Below, piece by piece: positions 38,825 to 48,010 of a stretch of 64,000 bases of DNA. The translations under genes were made by a program, and so were the position numbers. The DNA comes from Luteococcus sp043424415 (GTDB lineage Bacteria > Actinomycetota > Actinomycetes > Propionibacteriales > Propionibacteriaceae). The DNA lies in the NCBI RefSeq assembly GCF_043424415.1, contig NZ_JBHWOO010000055.1, positions 15,151 to 79,150 of the forward strand, in the 5' to 3' direction. Numbering within the stretch: the first letter of the stretch is position 1; every line of letters begins with the position of its first letter. The notes beneath the pieces were generated by a model. It worked only from the letters and a program-made list of their open reading frames with translations. It was not told the DNA's origin and searched no databases.

Positions 38825-41800
38825 ATGGACCACGCTACCTTCACCGCGCCTGACGTGACCACGTTCTGCCGCATCGACGACCTCGGCCTGGCCGTGACCG
38901 GGCAACACGTCACCCCTGCCAAGGCGGTGCTAGCCTGCCGGCCGGTCCAGCCGGATGACTGGTGTCATCGTTGCGGCTGCCACGGAACACCACGTGACAG
39001 CGTCGTCCGTGAACTTGCGCATGTCCCGTTCGGGTGGCGCCCCACCACCCTCCACGTTCGCCTGCGCCGCTACCACTGCACCGAATGCGGCCACGTGTGG
39101 CGCCAGAACATCACCGGCGCGGCGCAGCCGCGCTCCTGCTTGTCGAACGGCGCGTTGCGGTGGGCGCTGGAAGCGCTGGTGGTCAACCACCTGTCCATGA
39201 CCCGCATCGCGGCCGCACTGGGAGTCGCGTGGAACACCGCCAATGATGCTGTCCTGGCTGAAGGCCAACGACTCCTCATCGACAAGCCCGGCCGACTCGA
39301 CAAGGTGACGGTCGTCGGTGTTGATGAGCACGTGGTGCGCCACGAGGCGCTGTTGTATCGGATGGAGGTGGGAGACCTGCATTGGTTGGCCGTCGTAGCG
39401 GCCAAGTGAAGCTGACGGCAGCCTGTCCTGGGGGAACGCCTGGGGTGGGTGGGAGCAGCCGTGACAAAGTCAGGACGGTCCAGTACTACCGGATGGGCCG
39501 TGTCTGGTGAGCAAGACGGGAAGGTGTACGAGAGGAACCGGTGTCGTAAAGCCTCTTGATCGTCGCCCAGCTCTAACCCGGTGGATCTGGGCTGGTTAGC
39601 GGTGCGTAACCGCTTGTCGGGGCCGTCGTTGACGGTCGTGGCGGGTGGGGAACTGTCGGAACGGTGGTATGTGTCGGGTCCGGCAGGTCGTGGTGAAGGT
39701 CTACGGCGTAGCCACGACGATGCCGCAGGGGTAAAGCCGGACACCTCGCCTGTCGACCGAACAACAGCGAACGTGGGAACCATCCGCATCGCGCTCCCCA
39801 TGTCTGGGGATAGGTGCGTTGCCAGCCGAAGGGTGCGGGTGGGGCGGAGCCGTCGTAGTACTCCGAGGCCGGGAAAGCCGGTCACATGGGGAAGGGCGGC
39901 AGTGAGAGAAAGCAGAGGAAGGTGAATGTAATGTCCGAAGACGCGCCGGTGAATGTCGGCGCCGCCGGGTGGCCCAGCGATGCTCGGTCCTATCTGGCGG
40001 TACGGAGGATGCAGACCAAGCTGCATGGTTGGGCGGTCACCGATCGTGGTCGCCGGTTCGATGACCTGTGGAACCTTGTGTGTGATCCGGCGTTCTTGAC
40101 GATGGCGTGGGAACGCGTCGCCGGGAACAAGGGATCCAAGACTCCCGGGGTGGACCGTGTCACCGTGGCACGGATCAGTTCCGGGGTCGGGGTGGAGGAG
40201 TTCCTGCGTGACCTTCGGGCCCAGTTGAGGGCTGGAGAGTTCAGGCCGGTGCCGGTGCGGCAGGTGATGATCCCCAAGGCCAGCGGAAAGCTGCGCAAGT
40301 TGGGCATCCCGACCGTGACCGACCGGGTGGTGCAGGCTGCTTTGAAGCTGGTGCTGGAACCCATTTTCGAGGCCGACTTCAAGTCGTGCTCTTATGGGTT
40401 CAGACCTAACCGGCGCGCGCAGGACGCGGTCGCCGAGATCCACCACTTCGCGAGCAAATCGTATGAGTGGGTGCTGGAGGCCGACATTGAGGCGTGTTTC
40501 GACATGATCGACCACACCGCCTTGATGGACCGGCTCCGGTGCAGGATCGGTGACAAGCGGGTGCTCGCGCTGGTCAAGGCGTTCCTGAAAGCGGGAGTGC
40601 TCACCACGGTGGGCACGACCGAGGGGACGATCACCGGCACCCCACAGGGCGGGATCTTGTCCCCGCTGCTGGCCAACATTGCCCTATCAGTCCTCGATGA
40701 CGAGTTCGCTCGCCGCTGGGACCATGAGATGGGCACGGCCGGAAAGCGGGCCTGGCGCCGTGACCACGGCAAAGCGTCTTATCGGCTGATCCGTTACGCC
40801 GATGACTTCGTCATCGTCGTGAAGGGTCAGCAGGAACACGCCGAGCAGTTGCGTCACGAGGTGGCAGACGTGCTGGCCCCGATGGGGTTGCGTCTGTCTC
40901 CGGAGAAGACCCGCGTGGTCCACATCGACCACGGGTTCGACTTCCTCGGTTTCCACATCCGACGGATGCGGAGACGAGGCAGCAACAAGTGGTACGTCTA
41001 CACCCTGCCCGCGAAGAAGGCGATCGCCTCGATCAGACAGCGGGTGAAGACCATGACCTACAGGAACACCCTGCACCAGGACCCGGGATACCTCATGGAC
41101 TATCTCGGGCGGGTGCTGCGGGGATGGGCGAACTACTTCCGGTATGCGGTGGCCAAAGCGACCTTCGCCGCGATCGACTCCTACACGTGGGAGCGGATCA
41201 CGGCATGGCTACGCAAGAAGCACCGCCGACTCGGATGGCCGGAACTCCGCCGCAGGTACTGCCTGCCCGGAACCTGGCGCCTCGCTCACAACGGGAAGAG
41301 GTTCACCGGCGCCGCCAGCGTCCCGGTGACCAGGTACCGCTACCGCGGCTACCACATTCCTACCCCCTGGGACCGGCCAGCTGTCACCACCAGCTGAACC
41401 AGCCCTCTCTCATGGAGAGCCGGATGCGGTGAGAATCGCACGTCCGGTTCGGCGGGCGGCCTGGGGAAACGGACCGGGAGCAATCCCGACACCGCGCCCC
41501 AGGCCGACCCAACTGGCGTCATACCCGACGCGGGGACAAGTACGTCACCGTGGTCATCGACCTGACCCCGGTCAGCACCGGGACCGGGCCGTCGAGACTG
41601 TTGGCGATGGTCGAGGGCCGATCCAAGCAGGCCTTCAAGACCTGGCTCGCGGAACAACCCCAGACCTGGCGAGACGGAGTGAAGATCGTGGCGATGGACG
41701 GTTTCACCGGCTTCAAGACCGCCGCCACGGAAGAGGTCCCCACGGCGGTGACGGTAATGGATCCGTTCCACGTGATTCGGCTGGCGGGCGACGCCCTCGA

Positions 41801-42311
41801 CACCTGCCGACGTCGCGTCCAGATCTCACTGCACGGCAGCCGAGGCCGCAAACACCACCCGCTCTACCAGGCCAGGAGAACGCTCCACACTGGCGCCAAC
41901 CTGCTCACTGACAAGCAGCAGACCCGACTCGACGCCCTGTTCGCCGATGACCAGCACATCGAAGTCGAAGCCACCTGGGGTGTCTACCAAGCCATGATCG
42001 CCGCCTACCGAACCACCAGCCGCGCCCAAGGCAAGACGGCGATGGCACGGCTCATCGACGCTCTCGGCTCCGCAGTCCCCAGCAGCCTGATCGAGGTAGC
42101 CAAGCTCGGCAGGACACTGGCCAAGCGCCGTGATGACATCCTGGCGTTCTTCGACCACCCAGGCTCCAGCAACGGCCCCACGGAAGCCATCAACGGCCGC
42201 CTCGAACACCTCCGCGGCACCGCCCTGGGCTTCCGCAACCTCACCCACTACATCGCCAGATCACTGCTCGAAGCAGGCGGATTCAGACCGGATCTACACC
42301 CTGGATTGTGA
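38825..42311 (+). CDS. ISL3-family transposase, split by a group II intron (exons 38825-39334 and 41514-42311)
   Basis: Exon 1 encodes a zinc-finger-like N-terminus (WCHRCGCHG, YHCTECGHVWRQ), a helix-turn-helix (MTRIAAALGVAWNTAN) and the first catalytic Asp block VVGVDEHV. Exon 2 continues WRHTRRGDKYVTV, then DGFTGFKTA, DPFHVIRLAGDAL and the C-terminal NGPTEAINGRLEH. Joining 39334 to 41514 restores GVDEHV-WRHT in frame and gives 435 residues, full length for the family. Unspliced RNA would give a truncated protein ending near 39409. The intron is in the sense orientation, so splicing could keep transposition alive. Confidence 0.88.
39931..41397 (+). CDS. ltrA: Group II intron reverse transcriptase/maturase
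   Basis: A 488-residue intron-encoded protein that helps the RNA fold and splice and copies it during mobility. The start is ATG 39931 because AGGAAGG lies 8 nt upstream; the frame is open to 39886. RT blocks include IPKASGKLRKLGIPTV, FKSCSYGFRPNR, DIEACFDMIDH, GTPQGGILSPLLAN and the catalytic RYADDFVIV. The thumb/maturase region follows (FLGFHIRRMRRRG, WANYFRY). No HNH endonuclease cysteines are visible at the C-terminus, so it would insert without second-strand cleavage by its own domain. Confidence 0.93.
   Translation: MSEDAPVNVGAAGWPSDARSYLAVRRMQTKLHGWAVTDRGRRFDDLWNLVCDPAFLTMAWERVAGNKGSKTPGVDRVTVARISSGVGVEEFLRDLRAQLRAGEFRPVPVRQVMIPKASGKLRKLGIPTVTDRVVQAALKLVLEPIFEADFKSCSYGFRPNRRAQDAVAEIHHFASKSYEWVLEADIEACFDMIDHTALMDRLRCRIGDKRVLALVKAFLKAGVLTTVGTTEGTITGTPQGGILSPLLANIALSVLDDEFARRWDHEMGTAGKRAWRRDHGKASYRLIRYADDFVIVVKGQQEHAEQLRHEVADVLAPMGLRLSPEKTRVVHIDHGFDFLGFHIRRMRRRGSNKWYVYTLPAKKAIASIRQRVKTMTYRNTLHQDPGYLMDYLGRVLRGWANYFRYAVAKATFAAIDSYTWERITAWLRKKHRRLGWPELRRRYCLPGTWRLAHNGKRFTGAASVPVTRYRYRGYHIPTPWDRPAVTTS
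41417..41450 (+). ncRNA. Group II intron catalytic domain V
   Basis: A 34-nt hairpin beginning GAGCCGGATGCGG and ending CACGTCCGGTTC, with a GAGAA tetraloop-like turn and the AGC catalytic triad in the lower stem. This is the most conserved part of group II introns and sits 20 nt after the reverse transcriptase stop. Domain VI and the 3' end follow within 63 nt. Confidence 0.85.
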
Positions 42312-42321
42312 AGAGCCCCTT

Positions 42322-42496
42322 GAACATGGACGCGCCTTCCCGAACCGACGCGCTAACGCCGGTCCTGATCAGTGAGCTATGGATTCCAGATCTTCCTCGG
42401 GAAGGTGCGTCCTTTCACGTCACCGGGCCGAGGACCATCCACAGGTTCTGATCATTGCTCTCAGCCGTGCGGGGAGGGGCGCTCTGAGACAGGGCG
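42322..42496 (+). other. Gap between ISL3 and IS256 elements, no gene seen
   Basis: About 175 bases with no convincing coding frame. It does not continue the interrupted restriction-helicase reading frame, which suggests that the DNA originally to the right of the ISL3 insertion has been lost. Confidence 0.5.
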
Positions 42497-43941
42497 TGTC
42501 AGATGGTTTGTGTAAGTGGTGGTCTCCCGATCTGAAGGAGATTGACTGTGACCATGACCAAGCAGAGCGAGGGGCCTGAGTCGGAGGCTCGGCAGTTGCG
42601 GCGTGAGTTGTTCGACGATCAGATGTTGGATCAGTTGATGGCCGCGACGACCGAGCGGGGTGTCGCGTTGACTGGTGAGGGTGGGTTCTTGCCGGAGATG
42701 GTCAAGGCGGTCCTCGAGCGGGGTATGCAGGTCGAGCTGAGCGAGCATCTGGGCTATGACAAGCACGACCCGGCCGGACGAGGGTCTGGCAACTCCCGCA
42801 ACGGGACCAGCGAGAAGACCATCGCTACCGAGGTCGGCGAGATCACGCTGGACCAGCCCAGGGACCGTAACGCGAGTTTCGCGTCGGTGTTGGTGCCCAA
42901 GGGCCAACGCCGTCTGGGCGGGTTGGAAGACATGATCATCAGCCTGTATGCGGGCGGGATGACGATCCGCGACATCCAGCACCACCTCGCGGCGACGTTG
43001 GGGACGGAGTTGTCCCACGAGACGATCAGCAAGGTCACCGAGGCCGTCGCCGAGGAGGTCACCGCCTGGCAGGCCCGCCCGTTGAAGGCGTTCTACCCGG
43101 TGGTCTACCTCGACGCGCTGGTCATCAAGGTCCGTGACGGCGCGCACGTGGTCAACCGCTCGGCCCACATCGCGGTCGGTGTCGACATCGACGGGATCAA
43201 GCACGTGCTGGGCATCTGGGTCCAGGCCGCCGAGGGCGCGAAGTTCTGGGCCGGGGTGTGTGCGAACCTGGCCAACCGTGGCGTGGCCGATGTCCTCATC
43301 GTGTGCTGCGACGGCCTGACCGGCCTGCCGGAAGCGATCACGGCGACCTGGCCGCACGCCACGATCCAGACCTGTGTGGTGCACCTGATCCGCTCCTCGA
43401 TGCGGTTCGTGGCCTACACCGACCGCAAACAGGTCGCCGCCGCGCTGCGCCCGATCTACACCGCCCCCGACCCTGACGCGGCGTTGATGGCCTGGACGGC
43501 TTTCGCGGACTCCACCTGGGGCAGGAAGTACCCGGCGACCGTGAAGGCGTGGGAGACGGCGTGGGACCGGTTCATACCGTTCCTGGACTTCGGGCCGGCC
43601 ACGCGGAAGGTGATCTACACCACCAACGCGATCGAGTCGCTGAACTACCAACTGCGCAAGATCATCAAGAACCGCGGACACTTCCCCAACGACACCGCCG
43701 CGGTGAAACTGCTGTGGCTGGCCATCATGAACATCGAGGACAAACGCGCCCGGGAACGCGCCAAGGAAGCCGGCCGACCCAAAGGCCAACCCCGCACCGC
43801 CCCCGGCAAACTCGTCGAAGGCCAGAGCGTGACCGGCTGGAAGGCCGCCTTGGCCGAGCTCGCGATGGTCTTCCCCGAACGCTTCAACCCCTACCTGTAA
43901 TACGAAATTCGAAGACCGTCACTTACACAGACAACTTGACA
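42497..43941 (+). mobile_element. IS256-family insertion sequence
   Basis: Imperfect terminal inverted repeats of about 28 bp bound the element: TGTCAGATGGTTTGTGTAAG from 42497 and TGTCAAGTTGTCTGTGTAAG read inward from 43941. One transposase gene fills it. The flanks (ACAGGGCG and AGCTCGAA) do not match, so there is no target duplication. The right end lies inside the 3' part of the cas3 gene, and the missing duplication suggests an adjacent deletion that removed the rest of cas3. Confidence 0.88.
42548..43900 (+). CDS. IS256-family (mutator-type) transposase
   Basis: A DDE transposase of about 450 residues, full length for the family. Catalytic blocks: YLDALVIKVRD (first Asp), IVCCDGLTGLPEA (second Asp), TCVVHLIRSSMRF (family signature), and TTNAIESLNYQLRK near the final Glu. 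Start choice: GAAGGAG at 42534-42540 is well spaced for GTG 42548; TTG 42542 is too close and ATG 42554 also possible. It looks intact and could still be active. Confidence 0.93.
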   Translation: MTMTKQSEGPESEARQLRRELFDDQMLDQLMAATTERGVALTGEGGFLPEMVKAVLERGMQVELSEHLGYDKHDPAGRGSGNSRNGTSEKTIATEVGEITLDQPRDRNASFASVLVPKGQRRLGGLEDMIISLYAGGMTIRDIQHHLAATLGTELSHETISKVTEAVAEEVTAWQARPLKAFYPVVYLDALVIKVRDGAHVVNRSAHIAVGVDIDGIKHVLGIWVQAAEGAKFWAGVCANLANRGVADVLIVCCDGLTGLPEAITATWPHATIQTCVVHLIRSSMRFVAYTDRKQVAAALRPIYTAPDPDAALMAWTAFADSTWGRKYPATVKAWETAWDRFIPFLDFGPATRKVIYTTNAIESLNYQLRKIIKNRGHFPNDTAAVKLLWLAIMNIEDKRARERAKEAGRPKGQPRTAPGKLVEGQSVTGWKAALAELAMVFPERFNPYL

Positions 43942-45707
43942 AGCTCGAAGCCGGGCATCCCCATCTTCTCGGCGGGGGCCGGGGCCAGGACGTAGACCTC
44001 GCCGGGGCGTGGGTGGGGGCGGTGGGTGAGCACTCTCGGTGGGCGGCTGTCGGCGGTGTCGATCACCACGGCTCGTAGTGTCTTGGTGGCCGAGGGCCAC
44101 ACGAGGTCTTGGCCGTTGCCGGCGATGGTCCAGATCTCCTCGGGGCGTGGTGGCCAGCGCAGCAGGTGGTCGCACAGGGTCTGGTCGTCGGTCAGGTCGC
44201 GTACCGATTCGCGGAAGACGACCTGCAGTTGGGTGCGTTCGTCCTGCGGGGTGCGCAGCCATCGGCCGACGTCTGGTTCGTTGGGGGACCCGGCCGTGGC
44301 CAGGTACGCGTCGAAGACGTGACGCGGCAGCACCGCCGTGACGCCCGTGCCTGTGGTCGGGAGCGCGGTGAGCTGGTCGGTCAGGTCACCGGCTGTGGCG
44401 GGGTGGTGGCGGGTCAGTGCTGCTGCGATGGTGTGGGCGTCGGAGTAGACGGGATCGGGGTCGGTTCCGGCGAACAGGAGGATGTGGCCGTCGGGACGGG
44501 CTCCGATGCGGTTGACGCGGCCCAGGCGTTGGGTGAGGGCCGCGACGGAGGCGATGGGTGTGATGAGCATGTCGGCGTCGAGGTCGGCGCCAACCTCGAG
44601 GGTTTGGGTGGCGCAGATGACCACGGGGGTCGCGGTGGCGCGCTGCTGGGGGCTGGCACCGGACAGGTAGGGCGCCAGGGCGTCCATGGCTTGGGTGCGG
44701 GCGAGGTCCGGCATGCCGCCCACCAGCAGCAGGACGGCGCGGCCGTCGAGGTCTTTGCGTGCGGTGAGGATCTTCGCGGCGTCACGGGCGGCGGTGGCGG
44801 TGTTGAAGAAGCACACGATGCACTGCCGTTCCAAGGCCGTCTTCTTGAGCCAGTCCTTCATCGCCGTCTCGGCCTTGCCGGTGCTCGAGGCCAGCTCGAC
44901 GGTCATCGCGCGGCGGTGGTGCTGGCGGGTGGCGACGGCGGGGTTTCGTTCAATCTCCGCGGCCCAGTCAAACACGTCGGCCGGGTCCTCGGGGGTGGCG
45001 GTCATCGTGACCAGCTGCCGGGCAGGGATCCCGGCCAGGCCCGGCTCCGCGGCGGTTTGGCGGTCCAGGACGGCCAAGGTGGTGTGGAACTGTGCCGCAA
45101 GATGGGCCTCGTCCAACACGATCAGACTGTCAGCGCCGACCATCGCGGCGTCGATCGGGCGACGGCCCCGGCTGACGCCATAGCCGCGCCACAACAACCG
45201 GGACCCGACCAGGTCGATCGTGCCGACCAGCACCGTCGCGGCCGCCGGGTGACGCGGTCCTTCCGGGCGGCTGTCCATCCCGCCACGAAGGACCCGTACC
45301 TCCAGCGGGCCGGCAGCATCCGGGGCCAGACGGTTGAGCACCCGCGCGACTTCCACGACCGGTTCGGGCACCGCCGCCGGGGAGGCCAAGGCGGTGGTGA
45401 ACATCTCCGCCAAGCCCCGCGCCAGGTCCGCGGTCGCATCGACCACCACGCGCCGGTCGATCACCGACACATACCGCAACGCCACCCGCCGCGGCCCACC
45501 CTCGATCGCTTGACGGTCCAGGTCACGGGCCAAGGCCCACACCCACGCCAACACCAACGACGTCTTGCCCATCCCCGTCGGCGCCGCGATCGTCCCCACC
45601 GGTACGCCCGCCACCAGCGCAGCCGCGGCACGCGACTGCCACACATACGGCTGATGACCCGTCACCGCCTCAAAGAACTCCCCGAACCCCACAGTCCCCA
45701 TCGACAT
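43923..45707 (-). pseudogene. cas3: cas3 helicase (type I-G/I-U-like), 3' end replaced by IS256
   Basis: Encodes the DNA-unwinding helicase that type I CRISPR systems recruit to destroy targets. The ATG at 45707 has GGGAGG 8 nt upstream; the frame also reads back through CRISPR repeats, which is an artefact. Motifs: FFEAVTGHQPYVWQSR, Walker A APTGMGKT, DRRVVVDA, DEAH box VLDEAHLAAQF, TMTATP, and QRLGRVNRIG. This start pattern is that of the GSU0051-type Cas3, in which the helicase comes first and any HD nuclease would be C-terminal. The protein is 594 residues; its last codons (VKLSV) come from the IS256 end, so the C-terminus, including any HD domain, is lost. No other cas gene is visible. 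Confidence 0.8.
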
Positions 45708-45783
45708 GCCCAAGGCCTCCCAATCCGGTATGTCCACAGACTGACAGACCCCACTGACAAAAACCGCCAGGGCCACGAAGCCG

Positions 45784-46669
45784 TCTCCCTCCCCCGCATG
45801 CACGGGGAGCGCTTGGAGGTCGAAACGCGTGCTCACCGCGTGCGGCCCTCTACCCCCACATGCACAGGGAATACGGGCCGTGCAGCACGGTGTCTGCGAA
45901 GAGGACGCCTCTACCCCCGCATGCACGGGGAACACAGGCGGCGGTTCAGCTCGGTCTCCAGGGCCGAGCCTCAACCCCCGCATGCACGGGGAACACGTCG
46001 GCGTCGGTGTACGGCTCCGACCCGGACCCGCCTCAACCCCCGCATGCACGGGGAACACCTCGGCCAGTCCGTGCTTCGGCCCGCATACAAGCCTCAACCC
46101 CCGCATGCACGGGGAACACGCGGAGAACATGCGGAAGAACCGCTCTGGCAAGCCTCAACCCCCGCATGCACGGGGAACACCGGCCATCGAAGGCGCGGAA
46201 GCGGGCCACGCGGCCTCAACCCCCGCATGCACGGGGAACACGCAGCCGCTGATGGTGTTCTCGGCCCGAAGCAGCCTCAACCCCCGCATGCACGGGGAAC
46301 ACGACGAGGATCTCGTTGGGTTGTCGATGCCGGAGCCTCAACCCCCGCATGCACGGGGAACACTGGAGCACCACGGCCTACCATCCCGGACGCATGCCTC
46401 AACCCCCGCATGCACGGGGAACACACGGTGGCGCCGTGCGTGACCGCCTTGAGCGTGCCTCAACCCCCGCATGTACGGGGAACACCCGCGCACCGCACCA
46501 CCCTTGGCATACCAGTGGCCTCAACCCCCGCATGCACGGGGAACACCGACGACATCCGCCGCGCCGTCGCGCTGTGCGCGCCTCAACCCCCGCATGCACG
46601 GGGAACACGTCTTGAACAGGCTGCCGGTGCGCGGCTTGACCCCTCAACCCCCGCATGCACGGGGAACAC
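45784..46669 (-). CRISPR. CRISPR array, 15 repeat units (13 good, 2 degenerate), 29-nt type I-E-like repeat
   Basis: On the minus strand the repeat starts GTGTTCCCCGTGCATGCGGG and ends GGTTGAGGC (29 nt), with the CCCCG/CGGGG stem typical of type I-E. Repeat ends on the plus strand fall at 45812, 45874, 45935, 45996, 46058, 46119, 46180, 46241, 46302, 46363, 46424, 46485, 46546, 46608 and 46669, a 61-62 nt period, so spacers are 32-33 nt. The units ending at 45812 and 45874 are degenerate, marking the trailer end; the unit ending at 46485 has one change (TAC for TGC). The leader is therefore on the high-coordinate side and transcription runs toward cas3. The fourteen spacers are all different by eye. 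Confidence 0.97.
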
Positions 46670-46740
46670 ACTTCTTGACTAGGCATTTTATACCCTCTGG
46701 ATTCGTCTCCAACAGTACTCGACGGGCTTGTTGAAGCTCA
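46670..46740 (-). promoter_or_regulatory. Probable CRISPR leader
   Basis: The sequence next to the best-preserved first repeat is AT-rich compared with its surroundings (CTTGACTAGGCATTTTATAC on the plus strand). Orientation follows from the degenerate repeats at the opposite end. A promoter driving the array toward lower coordinates is expected here, but no clear -35/-10 pair could be assigned. Confidence 0.55.
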
Positions 46741-46830
46741 GCTGAAAGACGATCCAGTACCTGCACGCCAGCTCCTGGTATCCGGGAGCGCGGTGTGGTG
46801 GGCGTGGTTGGTGTCAGGCTGTGGTGCGTC

Positions 46831-47590
46831 TCACTGGTGTGGGGTGCAACGGTGAGCGAGCTCGGTCTTGAGTTCGGCCCAGCGACCCAGACGTCGGCGG
46901 ATCAGGACTTGACTCGGGGCACCGGGTTGTCCTGCTAGCCAGGTGGTGAGTTTGCGGGCGGTCCATGGGGGTGGTGTTGCGGCCGCGAAAGCGTCGAGCC
47001 ATCGCCACAGGTCGTCGTCGGTGAAGGTGCGGCTGTGGTCTGGTTTGGGGGGTGGTGTGGTACCCGGCGCTGGCCAGGGCTGCAGTCCAGGACCCGTGTC
47101 GGGTGATGATCGTGGATGATGACGGCCATTGCCGGGCGTGGGAGAGCTGGTCGTAGTCGCGGCGCCGGCGACCGCCCTCGGCCAGGAATACGGTCAGGGC
47201 GTGGTGGACCTGGTCGTCGCTGAACCGTGGCGTGGGTGCTGGGGGCGGGGTGCTGTGCAGGTCGGCGCGCTCGGCCAAGAGCTGCTTCAGCTTGGTCTCG
47301 CTGAGGCCGAGCAGCGCCGCTCCCTGTCCTATTGGGGTGCCGGGGTGCTGGGTGGACCATGCGAGCGCGCGGCGTCGTTTTTGGTCTTCCTGCGCGTGGC
47401 GCTGCCGGTCGCGTGCGGCGCGCAGTGCGGGGCGGCCGTGGACGATCTGCGAGATCCTGTTATGGCTCAGCCGGTAGCGGCGCGCGATCTTCTCCGCTGA
47501 CTCCCCTGCCACCCAGGCAGCGGTGATCTCCGCGTCACGAGCCGCCAGCTCGGCACGGATCCGCTCACGCTCAGCAGGACTACGGGTCAT
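46831..47590 (-). pseudogene. Helix-turn-helix protein with repeated short domains, frameshifted
   Basis: From ATG 47590 the protein has an HTH segment (EKIARRYRLSHNRISQIVHG), another helical segment (GAALLGLSETKLKQLLAE), then a module RFSDDQVHHALTVFLAE ending STIITRHGSWTAALASAG that resembles homing-endonuclease-associated repeats. After a C6 run near 47048-47053 the homologous reading continues in another frame: FTDDDLWRWLDAFAAA, then VLIRRRLGRWAELK, ending TPHQ with TGA at 46831. That second part looks like a second copy of the module, so the gene was longer and is now frameshifted (or there is a base-call error). A TAGCGT -10 lies 10 nt before the ATG, suggesting a nearly leaderless mRNA. 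Function: DNA binding, target unknown. Confidence 0.55.
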
Positions 47591-47606
47591 CGTGTCGTGC
47601 ACGCTA

Positions 47607-48010
47607 CCGGTCCCCCACCCGCCAGACATCGCCACTTCTTCGAGCGAGCGTGGCGTTCGTGCAGGGGGACGGATGATGCCTGACAGTGCCGGGGGTCGAG
47701 GCCGGCACCGCCAGGCATCCTGACGCCCCGAACAGCGACCACCCCGTCAGGCGGCCACCTGGGTCGATTGCGGCGCGGATACTCTGCAGGACCACCCACA
47801 CGACACAATCGAACTAATATTCGAGACCGGGTGAGCATAGCCCGTGCTCCACGGCTGGCACAACACCAGCCGGGAGCGCGGGGTCGTCGCCACGTTAAGC
47901 ACGCGGCCTTAGCCGTCGGTCGTCTCGGGTCCGTACCTCTAGCCCCCTCACGTCATAGCGACTTGGTTTGGACCGGCGCTTGTGACGAGCTGAGTGCCCC
48001 CGGGGTGGGT
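47607..48010. other. 400-nt gap without a supported gene
   Basis: Frames here are short or antisense-like and lack ribosome sites. The segment around 47805-47825 is slightly AT-rich. I see no hairpin terminator or recognisable repeat. Confidence 0.4.

Larger units (their letters stand above)
39335..41513 (+). mobile_element. Group II intron with encoded reverse transcriptase
   Basis: A 2179-nt retroelement. The 5' end is GTGCGCC, matching the GUGYG consensus. The 3' end is ...CCCAAC, an AY end, just before the exon codon TGG. Domain V is recognisable at 41417-41450. Boundaries were set by restoring the transposase frame, so both edges are firm to the base. The intron-encoded protein lies in domain IV. 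Exon sequence just before the insertion is GATGAGCACGTG, where the exon-binding sites should pair; I did not find the partner loops by eye. Confidence 0.9.
38711..42321 (+). mobile_element. ISL3-family insertion sequence carrying a group II intron
   Basis: The ends are inverted repeats: AAGGGGCTCTTCACA at 38711 onward and its exact complement ending at 42321, with GGGTGTAG conserved a little further in. Without the intron the element is about 1.43 kb, normal for ISL3. No 8-bp target duplication is seen (GCCCAAAA on the left, TTGAACAT on the right if the element starts at GGGG), so a flank may have been deleted or rearranged. It interrupts the restriction-helicase gene. Confidence 0.85.

Noticed and set aside
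39070..40515. A 481-codon minus-strand frame
   Set aside because: Antisense to the ISL3 exon and the intron reverse transcriptase.
38703..42329. Target-site duplication around the ISL3 element
   Set aside because: GCCCAAAA and TTGAACAT do not match, and shifting the ends does not help.
42461..43789. A 442-codon minus-strand frame
   Set aside because: Antisense to the IS256 transposase.
45708..46151. N-terminal extension of cas3 through the CRISPR repeats
   Set aside because: The extension is repeat sequence (FPVHAGVEA and similar); a good ribosome site supports the ATG at 45707.
44109..46682. An 857-codon plus-strand open frame across the cas3 region and CRISPR array
   Set aside because: It is antisense to a clear helicase gene and then translates CRISPR repeats; high GC makes long shadow frames.
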